The notes: generated by a model from the sequence alone, not told the origin. A DNA stretch of 56,883 nt from an uncultured Opitutia bacterium (GCA_903825285.1 CAIJZY010000029.1:1-56883); one strand, 5' to 3'; positions 34,343 through 42,819 are shown, numbered from the stretch's first letter. Made by a program: numbers and translations.

Positions 34343-36004
34343 TCATTCCGGCCGCGGCAGATGGTATTTATCCGCGAGGCGCTGTTGGTACGGCCGCGGC
34401 AGGAATTGGGTGATTGCGTGATAGAACCGGGGATTGGCCGCCCAGTCGTAGCCGTCGCGGTCCTCGCGGTAGTGCAGGTAGCCGAGAATCCGCCAATCCT
34501 GGCCGTCGGAGATATCCGCCAGATTCGACTCCGTGCAGGTGATGGTGGGCTGGTAGATGATGTCCCACAGCTCATGGGCCGACCGCACGGCGGGCATCGC
34601 GCAGATCACGGCCGCCACCAATCCCAGCCGGAGGGAGCGCAGCTCGCTCGAGGCCGCCGCCAGCACGACAAGGGTCGCAAAGCCGAAAACGATCAGGGCC
34701 TTCTGCATGATCATCTCGTCGCCGAACGTCCTGAGCAGCGGGGCCAGGCAGAGGCCGAGCACCAGGGGAATGAGGAGGTCATGCTCATCCCGCCAGCGGG
34801 TCCAGGTTGCCAGGACGAGCAGCATGGTCATCACGACCAGCGCCGCGAGGCCGACGGGGTTTTCCCACGGCACACGGTCGAATGTGCGGCCCGGGTCATA
34901 CCCCATCCAGACATAGGGACTGCTGCCGCCGAAGACGTTCAGCCCGTGGCCGGCCGCGGTCAGGGGCGCCTGCGACATGCCGGTGTTCACCTTCTGGTCC
35001 TCGCCCAGCGTGAGGGTCACCACCGCCATCGCCGCGACGGCGGCCAGGATCCCGAGCAGCCGTCGGTCCCGCCCCAGCCGCCGCCACGGGCCGAGGTCGC
35101 GCCGCCGCCGCAGGCGCAGGCCGCCCGCCAGCAGCGCGCCCCCGCCGAGCGCGAGGGCCAGGTAGAGGAACTTCAGGCTGTAGAGGCCGGCGCAGCACGC
35201 CAGCATCAGCATGGCGAGCGCGACGGCGTGGGCCCGCTCCGCCTCCGCGCGGGGCCGGACCACGGTCGCAAAGGCCAGGGCGGTGCAGAGGCCCGTCAGC
35301 GACGCGCCCAGGAAGCCCGCGATCCACGGCAGGATGATGATCGGGTGAAACGCGAGCGCGATGGCCGGGGGCGCGGCCAGCAGCCAGGATTTCACGCCGA
35401 AGGTCCGGGCCTCGCGGGCGAGCCCCGCGGCGAGGGTGGCGACCAGCGCGACCAGGTAGGCGAAGCAGGCCTTGGCGGGGGTCAGCCAGCCGGCGGCGGC
35501 GAGGTCGGCGAGCGACTGGTAGTTCAGCGGACGATCGCGGATCAGCAGCACGTGCCACGTCCAGTTGAACCGCATCGGCGAGACCCCGATCACCGGCAGC
35601 TGCCGGAGCGAGTGGTCCTGCAGCCACTCCGCGGTGATCAGGTAGCCCCATACGTCCGTGCCGTTGACGCCGTAGATCAGCAGGCCCGGGAAGCGGAAGA
35701 AGGGCGCGAGCAGCAGGCCGGTGACGACGACGGTGCAGGCGGCGGCGGCGGCATGGTCGGCCCACCGCCGCTGCCGGAAGGCAAGGTACAGCCCCGCGCC
35801 GAAGAACGCCCAGAGCAGCGGACGCGTGGCCAGCGCCGAGAGCCCGAGCACCCAGGACACGGTGCAGAGGCCCAGGAACACGCACCACCCGCACAGCAGC
35901 GCCACCAGCGGACTGGACGGCGCCAGCAGCGCGGAGCCGATGCTCCAGCAGCAGAGGACCAGCACCAGGGCCACGGCGAGGACCGGCAGCACGGTGGACA
36001 GCAT
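34343..36004 (-). CDS. Large polytopic membrane protein, unknown (glycosyltransferase-like topology)
   Basis: 553 aa with about ten or more membrane helices, starting LSTVLPVLAVALVLVLCCWS and including LVVMTMLLVLATW and GLVAAVICAMPAV near the end. A periplasmic loop GLLIYGVNGTDVWGYLITAEWLQDHSL carries acidic residues of the sort found in GT-C fold enzymes, but no certain family motif is present. The C-terminal 90 residues are soluble and aromatic-rich (GQDWRILGYLHYREDRDGYDW). I do not assign a reaction. It lies between rpsR and the DHA2 pump, all on the minus strand. Confidence 0.7.
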   Translation of the reverse strand: MLSTVLPVLAVALVLVLCCWSIGSALLAPSSPLVALLCGWCVFLGLCTVSWVLGLSALATRPLLWAFFGAGLYLAFRQRRWADHAAAAACTVVVTGLLLAPFFRFPGLLIYGVNGTDVWGYLITAEWLQDHSLRQLPVIGVSPMRFNWTWHVLLIRDRPLNYQSLADLAAAGWLTPAKACFAYLVALVATLAAGLAREARTFGVKSWLLAAPPAIALAFHPIIILPWIAGFLGASLTGLCTALAFATVVRPRAEAERAHAVALAMLMLACCAGLYSLKFLYLALALGGGALLAGGLRLRRRRDLGPWRRLGRDRRLLGILAAVAAMAVVTLTLGEDQKVNTGMSQAPLTAAGHGLNVFGGSSPYVWMGYDPGRTFDRVPWENPVGLAALVVMTMLLVLATWTRWRDEHDLLIPLVLGLCLAPLLRTFGDEMIMQKALIVFGFATLVVLAAASSELRSLRLGLVAAVICAMPAVRSAHELWDIIYQPTITCTESNLADISDGQDWRILGYLHYREDRDGYDWAANPRFYHAITQFLPRPYQQRLADKYHLPRPE

Positions 36005-36035
36005 GGCCGAACGCTCGCGACGAACCGGCCCGCGT

Positions 36036-37508
36036 TCAAGCCCTAGAAGCGGCCGGGGCCTCGCCCGGCTTGGCGCCGCGGGGCTGGTACTGGCTCACGT
36101 TGAGGCCGTCGTCGTGGCTCAGGCCCCAGAAGGTCAGGGAGGAGACGATCGTCACGCTGCCCAGCGCCAGGAAGGCCTTGTGCAGGGCCGGGATCGTGTT
36201 GAGCGGGTCGGTCTGGTCCACGTGCCCGAGGAACCACGCGGCCGTGAGCGAGCCCACCGCCACGCCAAAGCTCAGCGCGAGCTGCTGCGCCGTGCTGGCG
36301 ATGCTCGCGGCCTTGCTCGCGTCGCGGTCCGTCACGTCCGCGTACACCAGCGAGTTCATGCTCGTGAACTGCAGCGAGGCGAAGAAGCCCTGGGCGAAGC
36401 TCAGCGCGAGGATCATCGTGACGGGCGTGCCCGGGCCCACGCGCGAGAAGCCCATCATCGTCACGCCGAGCAGGAGGGTGTTGCCGAGCAGCACGGTGCG
36501 GTGCCCCAGCGCGCGCAGCAGCGGGCGGCTGATCAGCTTCATGCCCATCGCGGCCAGCGCCTGCGGCATCGTCAGGAGTCCCGCCTGCCACGCCGGGTAC
36601 CCGAGGCCGATCTGGTACAGCAGCGGCAGGAGGAACGGCATGCCGCCCACGCCGAGGCGCGTGACAAACCCGCCGACGACCGAGAGCCGGAAAGTCCGCA
36701 CTCCGAACAGGGTGAGGTCGAGCACCGGCGCCTCGGTGCGCTGCGCGTGCCAGCCGTAGGCGGCCATCAGGCCGAGCGCCACCACGAGCATGATCACGAT
36801 GTCCTGCACGGGGAGCGTGTGCTCGCCGAACACCTCCAGCACGTAGGAGATCAGCGCGATGCCCGAGCCGAACAGGACGAAGCCCGTGCGGTCGAGCGGC
36901 GCGACCTCGTCGTCGCGGAAGTCCGGCATGTAGCGCCGGATCATCCACAGGCCGACGAGCGCGAGGGGAATGTTGACGAAGAAGATCATCCGCCACGACA
37001 GCCAGTGCACGATCAGGCCGCCCGTGAACGGCCCGAGCAGCGGGCCCAGCAGCGCGGGGATCACGACGTAGTTCATGGTCCGCAGCATCTCCGACCGCGG
37101 GAACGCCCGCAGCAGCGCGAGCCGGCCCACCGGCGTCATCATCGCGCCGCCGATGCCCTGGAGGATGCGCGCGCCGACGAGCAGCGGGACGTTCGGCGCG
37201 AGCCCGCAGAACAGCGAGCCGGCCAGGAACAGCGTCACCGCCCACCGGAACACGCGCTTCGTCCCGAACCGGTCGGCGAACCAGCCGCTGATGGGGATGA
37301 ACACCGCGAGGCTGAGGGTGTAGCTCGTCAGCACCGCCTTCAGGCTCAGCGGCGCGACGCCGAGGCTCGCCGCCATGGTCGGCACGGCGGTGTTCACGAT
37401 CGTCGCGTCGAGATTCTCCATGAACAGCGCCACCGCGACGAGCCACGGCAGGTACCGCCGCGTCTCGGCGGAGACGGCGGGCGAGGGGAGCTCGGCGGCG
37501 GCGGACAT
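36036..37508 (-). CDS. DHA2-family MFS drug efflux transporter (EmrB/QacA-like)
   Basis: 490 aa with about 14 membrane helices. N-terminal ALFMENLDATIVNTAVPTMAASL is the DHA2 motif D1; SGWFADRFGTKRVF is motif A; GARILQGIGGAMMTPVGRLALLR is motif B; and PALLGPLLGPFTGGLIVHWLSWRMIFFVNIP is motif C, characteristic of proton-driven exporters. No membrane-fusion partner (EmrA-like) is adjacent, so it likely works alone in the inner membrane. The substrate is unknown. The start at 37508 leaves 128 bases to the tRNA-Arg gene on the other strand. Confidence 0.9.
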   Translation of the reverse strand: MSAAAELPSPAVSAETRRYLPWLVAVALFMENLDATIVNTAVPTMAASLGVAPLSLKAVLTSYTLSLAVFIPISGWFADRFGTKRVFRWAVTLFLAGSLFCGLAPNVPLLVGARILQGIGGAMMTPVGRLALLRAFPRSEMLRTMNYVVIPALLGPLLGPFTGGLIVHWLSWRMIFFVNIPLALVGLWMIRRYMPDFRDDEVAPLDRTGFVLFGSGIALISYVLEVFGEHTLPVQDIVIMLVVALGLMAAYGWHAQRTEAPVLDLTLFGVRTFRLSVVGGFVTRLGVGGMPFLLPLLYQIGLGYPAWQAGLLTMPQALAAMGMKLISRPLLRALGHRTVLLGNTLLLGVTMMGFSRVGPGTPVTMILALSFAQGFFASLQFTSMNSLVYADVTDRDASKAASIASTAQQLALSFGVAVGSLTAAWFLGHVDQTDPLNTIPALHKAFLALGSVTIVSSLTFWGLSHDDGLNVSQYQPRGAKPGEAPAASRA

Positions 37509-37636
37509 CCCTCCACCGCTAGGCGTCCCCGCCCGATTGGCAACCGCCGCGGCCAGAAGCCGGGCCGGCCCAGGGAGGTCGGTTTTTGGCGTGAAAAATC
37601 CGCGCGGGAGTGCGAGCTTCCCCCGGCAACCACCGG

Positions 37637-37708
37637 GTCCCCGTAGTTCAATGGATAGAACCGTCGTTTCCTAAACGACTAATCCCAGTTCAATTCTGGG
37701 CGGGGGCA
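37637..37708 (+). tRNA. tRNA-Arg (anticodon CCU)
   Basis: A full cloverleaf can be drawn. Acceptor stem GTCCCCG pairs with CGGGGGC. The D arm is GTTC/GAAC. Anticodon stem GTCGT/ACGAC holds the loop TTCCTAA with anticodon CCT at 37670-37672. The T arm CCCAG/CTGGG has loop TTCAATT. The discriminator base is A and the 3' CCA is not encoded. It reads AGG codons, rare in GC-rich genomes. A period-9 repeat element follows about 20 bases later. Confidence 0.93.
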
Positions 37709-37728
37709 ATCCGCCGGCGCTTTCGGAA

Positions 37729-37894
37729 TTTTCACCGCGAAGGCCGCGAAGAGCACGAAGGGCTGATCCGGTGCTTGGTTAACCCATCCCCGGCGCGGAT
37801 CGCACTGGACTAGCTAGCAACCGATCACCCTTCGTGAGCTTCGGGCCCTTCGTGGTAATCAAGCTCGCGCCTTCGCGGCCTTCGCGGTGAAAAC
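37729..37894. repeat. Period-9 inverted-repeat element next to tRNA-Arg (site J)
   Basis: The 353 bases from the tRNA to the next gene contain this element. The left arm (about 37729-37762) has units CGCGAAGGC, CGCGAAGAG and CACGAAGGG preceded by TTTTCAC. The right side (about 37825-37894) has the inverted units in two blocks and ends in GTGAAAA. The outermost 23 bases are exact reverse complements. It shares the CACGAAGGG unit with the element at 30857-31004. The rest of the gap (to 38061) holds the response-regulator leader. Confidence 0.68.
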
Positions 37895-38061
37895 CGGGCC
37901 CAAGCAGCGCGCAGCTGTGACCGAAATTCCCCGCGGCGGAAGCGGACGGGCATCAGCGGTTTGCGGGGGGAACCTAAGTTTAGGTGTCGCCGGGCGTTGC
38001 CGGGAAAATCCGGGAAAGTTCAACTTTTGTGGATGCCCACAGAATTTCACTCCCCGGCCCC

Positions 38062-38754
38062 ATGAGCGAAATTTCCCTGGCCACGCTGCGGATCGGCATC
38101 ATCGAGGACGAGGGCATCACCCGCGACCTGCTCGCCGCCATCTGCGAGCGCGAGTTCGCCGCCACCGTGGTCCTGCGCGCCGCCGCCGGCCGCGAGGGCC
38201 TGGCGGGCGTCCTCGCGCAGCGGCCGGAACTCCTGCTGCTCGACCTCTGCCTGCCCGACCTGGACGGGCTCACCGTCGCGGCCAGCGTCCGCCGCGACCT
38301 GCCGCACTGCCGCGTGATCGTCCTCTCGGCGCTGCGCGACCCCGTCACGCTGATGCGCATCCGCGAGCTGGGGCTGCACGGCTTCGTGGACAAGCGCGAG
38401 CAGTCGCTGGCCGTGCTCCGCCATGCGATCGGCTCGATCCTCGAGGGCCGCGGGTACTTCTCGCCGGTCATGGCGGCAGTGCTCGCCGACCTGCGCCGCG
38501 ACCCGTACGCCTTCCACCTCGTCCTCTCCCCGCACGAGCAGCGCATCCTCGTCCACATCGGCAATTCCCGCACCGACGACGAGATCGCGGCCGTCACCGG
38601 CCTGCGTCCGGCCACGGTGCAGTCGCGCCGCCGCGACATCATGCGCAAGCTCAACATCCACTCCACGCCCAAGCTCATCCACTACGCCAACGCGATGGGC
38701 TTTTCCCGGCTGGGAAAATATCTGCCGCCGGCGGGTGAAACGGCCGCGGGTTAG
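38062..38754 (+). CDS. LuxR-type response regulator
   Basis: 230 aa from ATG 38062. The receiver domain has IIEDEG, phospho-acceptor Asp61 in LLLLDLCLPDLDGL, and FVDKREQ with the conserved Lys. The C-terminal part (about 155-215) is a GerE-like helix-turn-helix (LSPHEQRILVHIGNSRTDDE, LRPATVQSRRRDIMRKLNIH), somewhat divergent from the one at 18121-18810. No histidine kinase is adjacent, so it is an orphan here. An AT-richer leader (GGGAAAATCCGGGAAAG) lies 35-70 bases upstream and may be a promoter or operator. Confidence 0.9.
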   Translation: MSEISLATLRIGIIEDEGITRDLLAAICEREFAATVVLRAAAGREGLAGVLAQRPELLLLDLCLPDLDGLTVAASVRRDLPHCRVIVLSALRDPVTLMRIRELGLHGFVDKREQSLAVLRHAIGSILEGRGYFSPVMAAVLADLRRDPYAFHLVLSPHEQRILVHIGNSRTDDEIAAVTGLRPATVQSRRRDIMRKLNIHSTPKLIHYANAMGFSRLGKYLPPAGETAAG

Positions 38755-38782
38755 GTGAGCGCCAGACCCTCGGTTCCCTCCC

Positions 38783-38936
38783 GTCATCCTGAGCGACTGC
38801 GAAGGATCGCTGTGCCCCTTGCCGTGGAGCCAACGATTCGTTCCGGACACTCGTGCGATGTCGCCAGAGTGTCGGGTGCGCAACTCAGACTGAATGGGAT
38901 TGATAACAGCGATCCTTCGCAGTCGCTCAGGATGAC
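38783..38936. repeat. 154-bp inverted-repeat element with 31-bp perfect arms (site K)
   Basis: The arms at 38783-38813 and 38906-38936 are exact reverse complements over 31 bases; the outer sequence is GTCATCCTGAGCGACTGCG. Inside, GACACTC pairs with GAGTGTC, giving a second short hairpin at the tip. The GTCATCCTGAGCG...GAAGGATC motif is one I know as dispersed in many unrelated bacterial genomes. The element occupies most of the 223-base gap after the response regulator and has no gene of its own. Confidence 0.82.
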
Positions 38937-38977
38937 GGCCGGCTACGATGAGGGGAGGGCACTTCCCGTCACCGCGA

Positions 38978-39466
38978 CTACCGGCCGAAGCGCTCCACCG
39001 GCGTCTGCAGGTCCACGCGGGGGCCGCGCCGCTCGGTGAGGGTGATGAGGCGCGAGACGGTCTCACCGGGGAACCAGATCTCGAGGGTGACCTTGTCGCC
39101 GTTGCGGCGGCCCACGAAAATCTGGTGCAGCTCGGACCCGGGACGGAACGTGGCCTCGAATTCCTCCACCGGCCGGCCGTCGATCCGCAGGACGCGCAGC
39201 AGCGGCGTCAGTCCCTCGCGCTCCGCGTCGGAATCCAGCTGGATGCGGCCGAGGACGATCGAGGTGATCGCGCCGGTGCGGTCGTCCTTCCAGACATCGA
39301 GGCTGAGGCCGAACGACAGCTTGGGCTCGTAGTTTTCCGTGACGCGCACGGGATCCAGCACGACCGGCGCTGTCGCCGGCTCGGCGGCCCGCGCCCCGGC
39401 GACGAGCGGGCCCAGGCCGCCGAGTCCGCCGAGGATGACCCGCGCGAGGAGCATGGGTTCAGCCAT
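38978..39466 (-). CDS. Exported PDZ-like protein
   Basis: 162 aa from ATG 39466. An N-terminal signal peptide (ILGGLGGLGPLVAGARAAE) precedes a small beta-rich domain resembling a PDZ fold: FGLSLDVWKDDRTGAITSIVLGRI, DSDAEREGLTPLLRVLRIDGRPVEEF and NGDKVTLEIWFPGE. PDZ-containing GspC-like proteins take part in type II secretion, and the gsp genes start just 119 bases away, but in the opposite direction. The link to secretion is therefore only suggestive. An upstream frame from 39529 overlaps the promoter region and is not used. Confidence 0.65.
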   Translation of the reverse strand: MAEPMLLARVILGGLGGLGPLVAGARAAEPATAPVVLDPVRVTENYEPKLSFGLSLDVWKDDRTGAITSIVLGRIQLDSDAEREGLTPLLRVLRIDGRPVEEFEATFRPGSELHQIFVGRRNGDKVTLEIWFPGETVSRLITLTERRGPRVDLQTPVERFGR

Positions 39467-39520
39467 GGCAACCGGGCCGGCGGGTTCAAGGCCAATGCCG
39501 CTCACGCGGCCGCGGGAAAT

Positions 39521-39550
39521 TTCACGCAACTTTTCCCGCCTCGGGGCGTC
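39521..39550 (+). promoter_or_regulatory. Conserved upstream motif (copy 2) before gspG
   Basis: This 30-base segment contains AACTTTTCCCG followed by TCGGGG and matches 23 of 30 positions of the segment at 3622-3651. It lies 36 bases upstream of the gspG ATG and is the best candidate for the gsp operon promoter or leader, but its nature is inferred only from the recurrence. Confidence 0.3.
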
Positions 39551-39585
39551 TCGACATCGGCGCCCGCCGCGCCATCCTTCCTTCC

Positions 39586-40035
39586 ATGCGCTTCCACCCC
39601 CGCACCCCGGCCGCCGCCGGCGAGGCCCGCCGCCGCGGCTTCACGCTGCTCGAGATCATGATCGCGCTCGCGATCCTCAGTCTCCTGATCGGCCTGGCGG
39701 TCTCGAACCTCGACAGCATCTTCGGCGACGCGCAGGTCTCGACCGCCAAGCTGTTCGTGCACGAGTCGATCAAGCTCCCGCTCACCAGCTACCGCCTCAA
39801 GATGGGCGACTATCCCTCGACCGCCGAGGGCCTGCCGGCCCTCATCGCGGCGCCCGCGGGCAAGGAGGCCCAGTGGTCCGGCCCGTATTTCGCGGATGCC
39901 AAGATCCCGCTGGACCCGTGGGGCGAGCCCTACGTTTACCGTTACCCCGGCGTGAAGAACAAGACGGGCTACGACATCTTCTCGAAGGGCCCGGACCACG
40001 TCGAGGGCACCGCGGACGACATCGGCAACTGGTGA
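39586..40035 (+). CDS. gspG: Type II secretion major pseudopilin GspG
   Basis: 149 aa. The prepilin peptidase site is RRRGFTLLEIMIALAILSLL, with cleavage after the Gly and Glu at +5 of the mature protein. The GspG-specific C-terminal region is clear: YPSTAEGLPALI, WSGPYFADAKIPLDPWGEPYVYRYPG and DIFSKGPDHVEGTADDIGNW, which includes the calcium-binding loop. It forms the shaft of the periplasmic pseudopilus that pushes folded substrates through the secretin. The N-terminal leader is longer than usual (18 residues). First gene of the plus-strand gsp operon. Confidence 0.96.
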   Translation: MRFHPRTPAAAGEARRRGFTLLEIMIALAILSLLIGLAVSNLDSIFGDAQVSTAKLFVHESIKLPLTSYRLKMGDYPSTAEGLPALIAAPAGKEAQWSGPYFADAKIPLDPWGEPYVYRYPGVKNKTGYDIFSKGPDHVEGTADDIGNW

Positions 40036-40045
40036 GGGCGGGCGG

Positions 40046-40594
40046 ATGCGGGGACAGGACCAGATCCGAGGCCTGAAGCTCGCCCATTCGCCCCGCCACC
40101 CGGTCGCGGGCTTCACCCTGCTGGAGATCCTGCTCGCGCTGGCGCTCCTCGCGCTGCTGTCCGGCGTGCTCATCTCGGGCTCCGCCCAGCTGATCGGCGA
40201 CAAGCCCGCGACGCCGGAGGACGTGTTCTGGCGGGCCGTGCAGCAGGCGCGGGCCGGCGCGCTGGCCGGCGAACACGACCTCCGCCTGAGCTACGACCCG
40301 AAGCAGAAGGCGTTCAGCCTTGACGACGGCGCCAAGCCGCAGGCTTTCGCCCTCCCGCCGGGCCGCGAGTTCACCGTCGACCTGCTGGCCCCCGCCGGCC
40401 CCGGCAGCAGCGTGGTGCTGATCGGCGGGCAGGTGGTGGACACCCAGACCGTCCCGTTCGTGACCTTCTACGCCGACGGCACCTGCTCGCCGTTCCGCGT
40501 GCAGTTCCGCGCCGCCGGCAGCGCGGCGCAGGTGGTGGCGATCGACCCGTGGACCTGCGCCCGCGAGCTGACGCCGCCGGAGGGGAGCCCCTGA
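40046..40594 (+). CDS. gspH: Type II secretion minor pseudopilin GspH
   Basis: 182 aa. A prepilin signature GFTLLEILLALALLALLSG begins at residue 22, after a 22-residue leader. The rest (FWRAVQQARAGALAGEHDLRLSYDP, FTVDLLAPAG, VPFVTFYADGTCSPFRVQF) matches GspH-like minor pseudopilins in layout, including the late glycine-rich beta strands. It starts 10 bases after gspG and is cotranscribed with it. The assignment relies on order and layout, since GspH is poorly conserved. Confidence 0.8.
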   Translation: MRGQDQIRGLKLAHSPRHPVAGFTLLEILLALALLALLSGVLISGSAQLIGDKPATPEDVFWRAVQQARAGALAGEHDLRLSYDPKQKAFSLDDGAKPQAFALPPGREFTVDLLAPAGPGSSVVLIGGQVVDTQTVPFVTFYADGTCSPFRVQFRAAGSAAQVVAIDPWTCARELTPPEGSP

Positions 40595-40595
40595 C

Positions 40596-41045
40596 ATGCG
40601 CCGCGCGTTCACCCTGCTGGAGGTGCTGGTGGCCCTCGCGATCTTCGCCCTCGGCGCGATCGTGCTCGGCGGCGCGTACCTGAACGTCCTCAACGCCTAC
40701 GATTCGGCCCAGCGCGGCAGCCAGAACGACCAGGACGTCCGCTTCGCCCGCGCGCAGCTGCTGGCGGAGCCGGACCACGACAAGGCGGAGCAGGGCGGGG
40801 ACTTCGAGTCCGCCGACGGCCGCCGCGTGCGGTGGCACGCCAAGATCGAGTCCACCGTCACGGCCGACCTCTTCCAGGTCACGTTCACCTGCGAGCTCGG
40901 TTCCACCAGCGGCGGCGCGCTGCCGACCGTGACCGAGACCTTCACCGTGCTCCGCCCGACCTGGGCCGACCCGGTCGAGGAGAGCAAGCTCCGCCAGGAG
41001 GCCGCCGACCGCATCGCCCAGCTGCAGGGGAGGAACAAGTCATGA
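40596..41045 (+). CDS. gspI: Type II secretion minor pseudopilin GspI
   Basis: 149 aa. A short leader is followed by the prepilin motif AFTLLEVLVALAIFALGA, the commonest GspI form. The globular part (VRWHAKIESTVTADLFQVTFTC) fits the small GspI domain, while the long charged tail (EESKLRQEAADRIAQLQGR) is unusual. It starts one base after gspH and overlaps gspJ by ATGA at 41042-41045. Minor pseudopilins I, J and K form the tip complex of the pseudopilus. Confidence 0.84.
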   Translation: MRRAFTLLEVLVALAIFALGAIVLGGAYLNVLNAYDSAQRGSQNDQDVRFARAQLLAEPDHDKAEQGGDFESADGRRVRWHAKIESTVTADLFQVTFTCELGSTSGGALPTVTETFTVLRPTWADPVEESKLRQEAADRIAQLQGRNKS

Positions 41046-41698
41046 GCGCCGCCCGCCGCCGCGCCGCCGGCTTCACCCTGCTGGAGATCCTGCTCGCGCT
41101 GGCGCTGACCTCGCTGGTGCTCGTGGCGCTCAACCTGTTCGTGTTCTCGATGGGCGAGCTGTGGGGGCGCAACACGGAAGTGCGACTGTTCGACCGGCAC
41201 GTGCGGGCGGTGACGCGCTTCTTGGCGGCGGAGTTGCGCGAGGCCTCGCTGCCGCCCTCGGCGGCGGCGGGCGCGACGCCCGTGGCGCCGCAGGAGATCC
41301 GGCCGCGCGACGGCGCGACGGACAACCTCCTGACCTTCGAGTTGCCCGCGGGCTGCCGGCTCCTGACCTGGCCCGACCGACCCCTCCCGGAGGTGGTCTG
41401 CTCGCTGCAGGTGCGCGACCGCACCGGCCTCGTGCTGCTCTGGCACTCGCGGCTGGAAACGCACTTTGCGGCGGACCCCCCGCGCGAAACCGTGGTCACA
41501 CCCCTGGTGACCGCGCTGACGTACGACTACTACGACTCCGACTTCCGCACCTGGAAGACGGAGACGGCGATCCGCAAGAACAACAACGGCCAGCTCCTGC
41601 CGCCGCAGCGGCTCCGCCTGAAGTTCACCTACGGCAAGCTCGTGCGCGAGACCGTCATCGCCCTCGCGCCCCCCACGGCCGGGCTGCCGAATTTCTGA
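41042..41698 (+). CDS. gspJ: Type II secretion minor pseudopilin GspJ
   Basis: 218 aa from ATG 41042, overlapping the gspI stop. The prepilin motif AGFTLLEILLALALTSLVLVA begins at residue 9. A longer soluble domain follows (RHVRAVTRFLAAELREASLPP, VVCSLQVRDRTGLVLLWHSRLE, ALTYDYYDSDFRTWKTE), the pattern of GspJ with its conserved TYDYYD-like late motif. The frame track extends upstream into gspI but the overlapping ATG with a prepilin leader is the natural start. Part of the tip complex with GspI and GspK. Confidence 0.86.
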   Translation: MSAARRRAAGFTLLEILLALALTSLVLVALNLFVFSMGELWGRNTEVRLFDRHVRAVTRFLAAELREASLPPSAAAGATPVAPQEIRPRDGATDNLLTFELPAGCRLLTWPDRPLPEVVCSLQVRDRTGLVLLWHSRLETHFAADPPRETVVTPLVTALTYDYYDSDFRTWKTETAIRKNNNGQLLPPQRLRLKFTYGKLVRETVIALAPPTAGLPNF

Positions 41699-41700
41699 CC

Positions 41701-42819
41701 ATGACGCGCTCCTCCCCCCGCCGCGGCTCGGTGCTCGTGATCGTGCTGGTCACGCTGCTCTTCACCTCGTTCGCGCTGGTCCTCTTCATCGAGCAGGCGA
41801 GCACGGACCTGCTGGTGGAATCGCGCGACGCCACGGCGGCGCGGCTGCGGCGCGACGCCTATTCGACGCTCGAGGCGACGCTGGCGACGCTGGAGGACTT
41901 CCGCCGCGCCGGCGGCGGGCTGCACAGCCCGGCGGAGGGGTGGGGCGACCCGCTCGGCTTCTCCGGCTGGCGCCCGCGCGAGGGCTGCACGGCGGAGGTC
42001 ACGCTCGAGGACGAGAGCGGCAAGCTCTCGCTGCCCCACGCGGACGCCGCGACGCTGGTCACGCTCTTCAAGGCCTGGGACCTCAAGCCGTCCGACGCGG
42101 ACCGCCTGGCGGACGCGCTGCTCGGCTGGATGCGGCGCGACTACGTGCCGACGACGGCGCTGGTGCCGGACTACGACGCCGGTGACGTGCCCTTCGCGGC
42201 GCCGGCGCGGCCGCTGCGCTCGTTCGGGGAGCTGGCGGCGGTCGACTACGCGCGCGACGTGTTCTACGACGAGCACGGCCGGCCCAACGACCTCTGGCGG
42301 CGCTTCACCGCGACGTTCTCGCTCTACGACTACGCGCAGCTGAACCTCAACGCCGCGCCGGGCGACGTGCTGACCGCGATCGGTTTCCCCGACGCCGCGC
42401 AGCAGCAGCGCCTGCACGACTACCTGGCCGGCACCGGCGGCTACACCAGCCAGGGCCCGTCCTGGCTGACCTCGGCCTCCCAGGCGGCCGCCCCCCTCGG
42501 CACCTCCGCGCTCCCCGCCGGCACGGGCGCGCTGGTGCGGGCGCTGCGCGTCAACGTGACCATCCACGAGGGCAGCACCGTGTTCCGGCTGTCCGCCGTC
42601 GTCGCCCCGGCCGGCGGCGCCACGATCGTGAAGGCGACTGCAACCTCGAGCCAGGTGGCCGCGTCTGACTCCGCGGCCACGGCCGCCCAGGCGGCCCAGG
42701 CCGCCGCCACCGCGGCGCCGGCCACGCCCGCCCCCCAGCTCAACTATCCGTTTACACTCTTGGAAATTCGGGAAAATGGTGAGATTCCAGCCGTTCCGCC
42801 CGCCGCCCCGTCCGCATGA
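41701..42819 (+). CDS. gspK: Type II secretion minor pseudopilin GspK
   Basis: 372 aa. The N-terminus RRGSVLVIVLVTLLFTSFALVLF is the GspK version of the pilin helix, in which the usual FTLLE is replaced. The large domain contains VTLEDESGKLSL, DADRLADALLGWM and YAQLNLNAAPGDVL, typical of GspK. It ends with a low-complexity Ala/Thr-rich linker and a final short segment. It overlaps the next gene by four bases (42816-42819). It would cap the pseudopilus tip. Confidence 0.86.
   Translation: MTRSSPRRGSVLVIVLVTLLFTSFALVLFIEQASTDLLVESRDATAARLRRDAYSTLEATLATLEDFRRAGGGLHSPAEGWGDPLGFSGWRPREGCTAEVTLEDESGKLSLPHADAATLVTLFKAWDLKPSDADRLADALLGWMRRDYVPTTALVPDYDAGDVPFAAPARPLRSFGELAAVDYARDVFYDEHGRPNDLWRRFTATFSLYDYAQLNLNAAPGDVLTAIGFPDAAQQQRLHDYLAGTGGYTSQGPSWLTSASQAAAPLGTSALPAGTGALVRALRVNVTIHEGSTVFRLSAVVAPAGGATIVKATATSSQVAASDSAATAAQAAQAAATAAPATPAPQLNYPFTLLEIRENGEIPAVPPAAPSA

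Noticed and set aside
38755-39039. A 94-codon plus-strand frame across the 31-bp inverted repeat
   Set aside because: Its sequence (HPERLRRIAVP and similar) is the translation of the repeat, a common artefact, and it overlaps the minus-strand PDZ gene.
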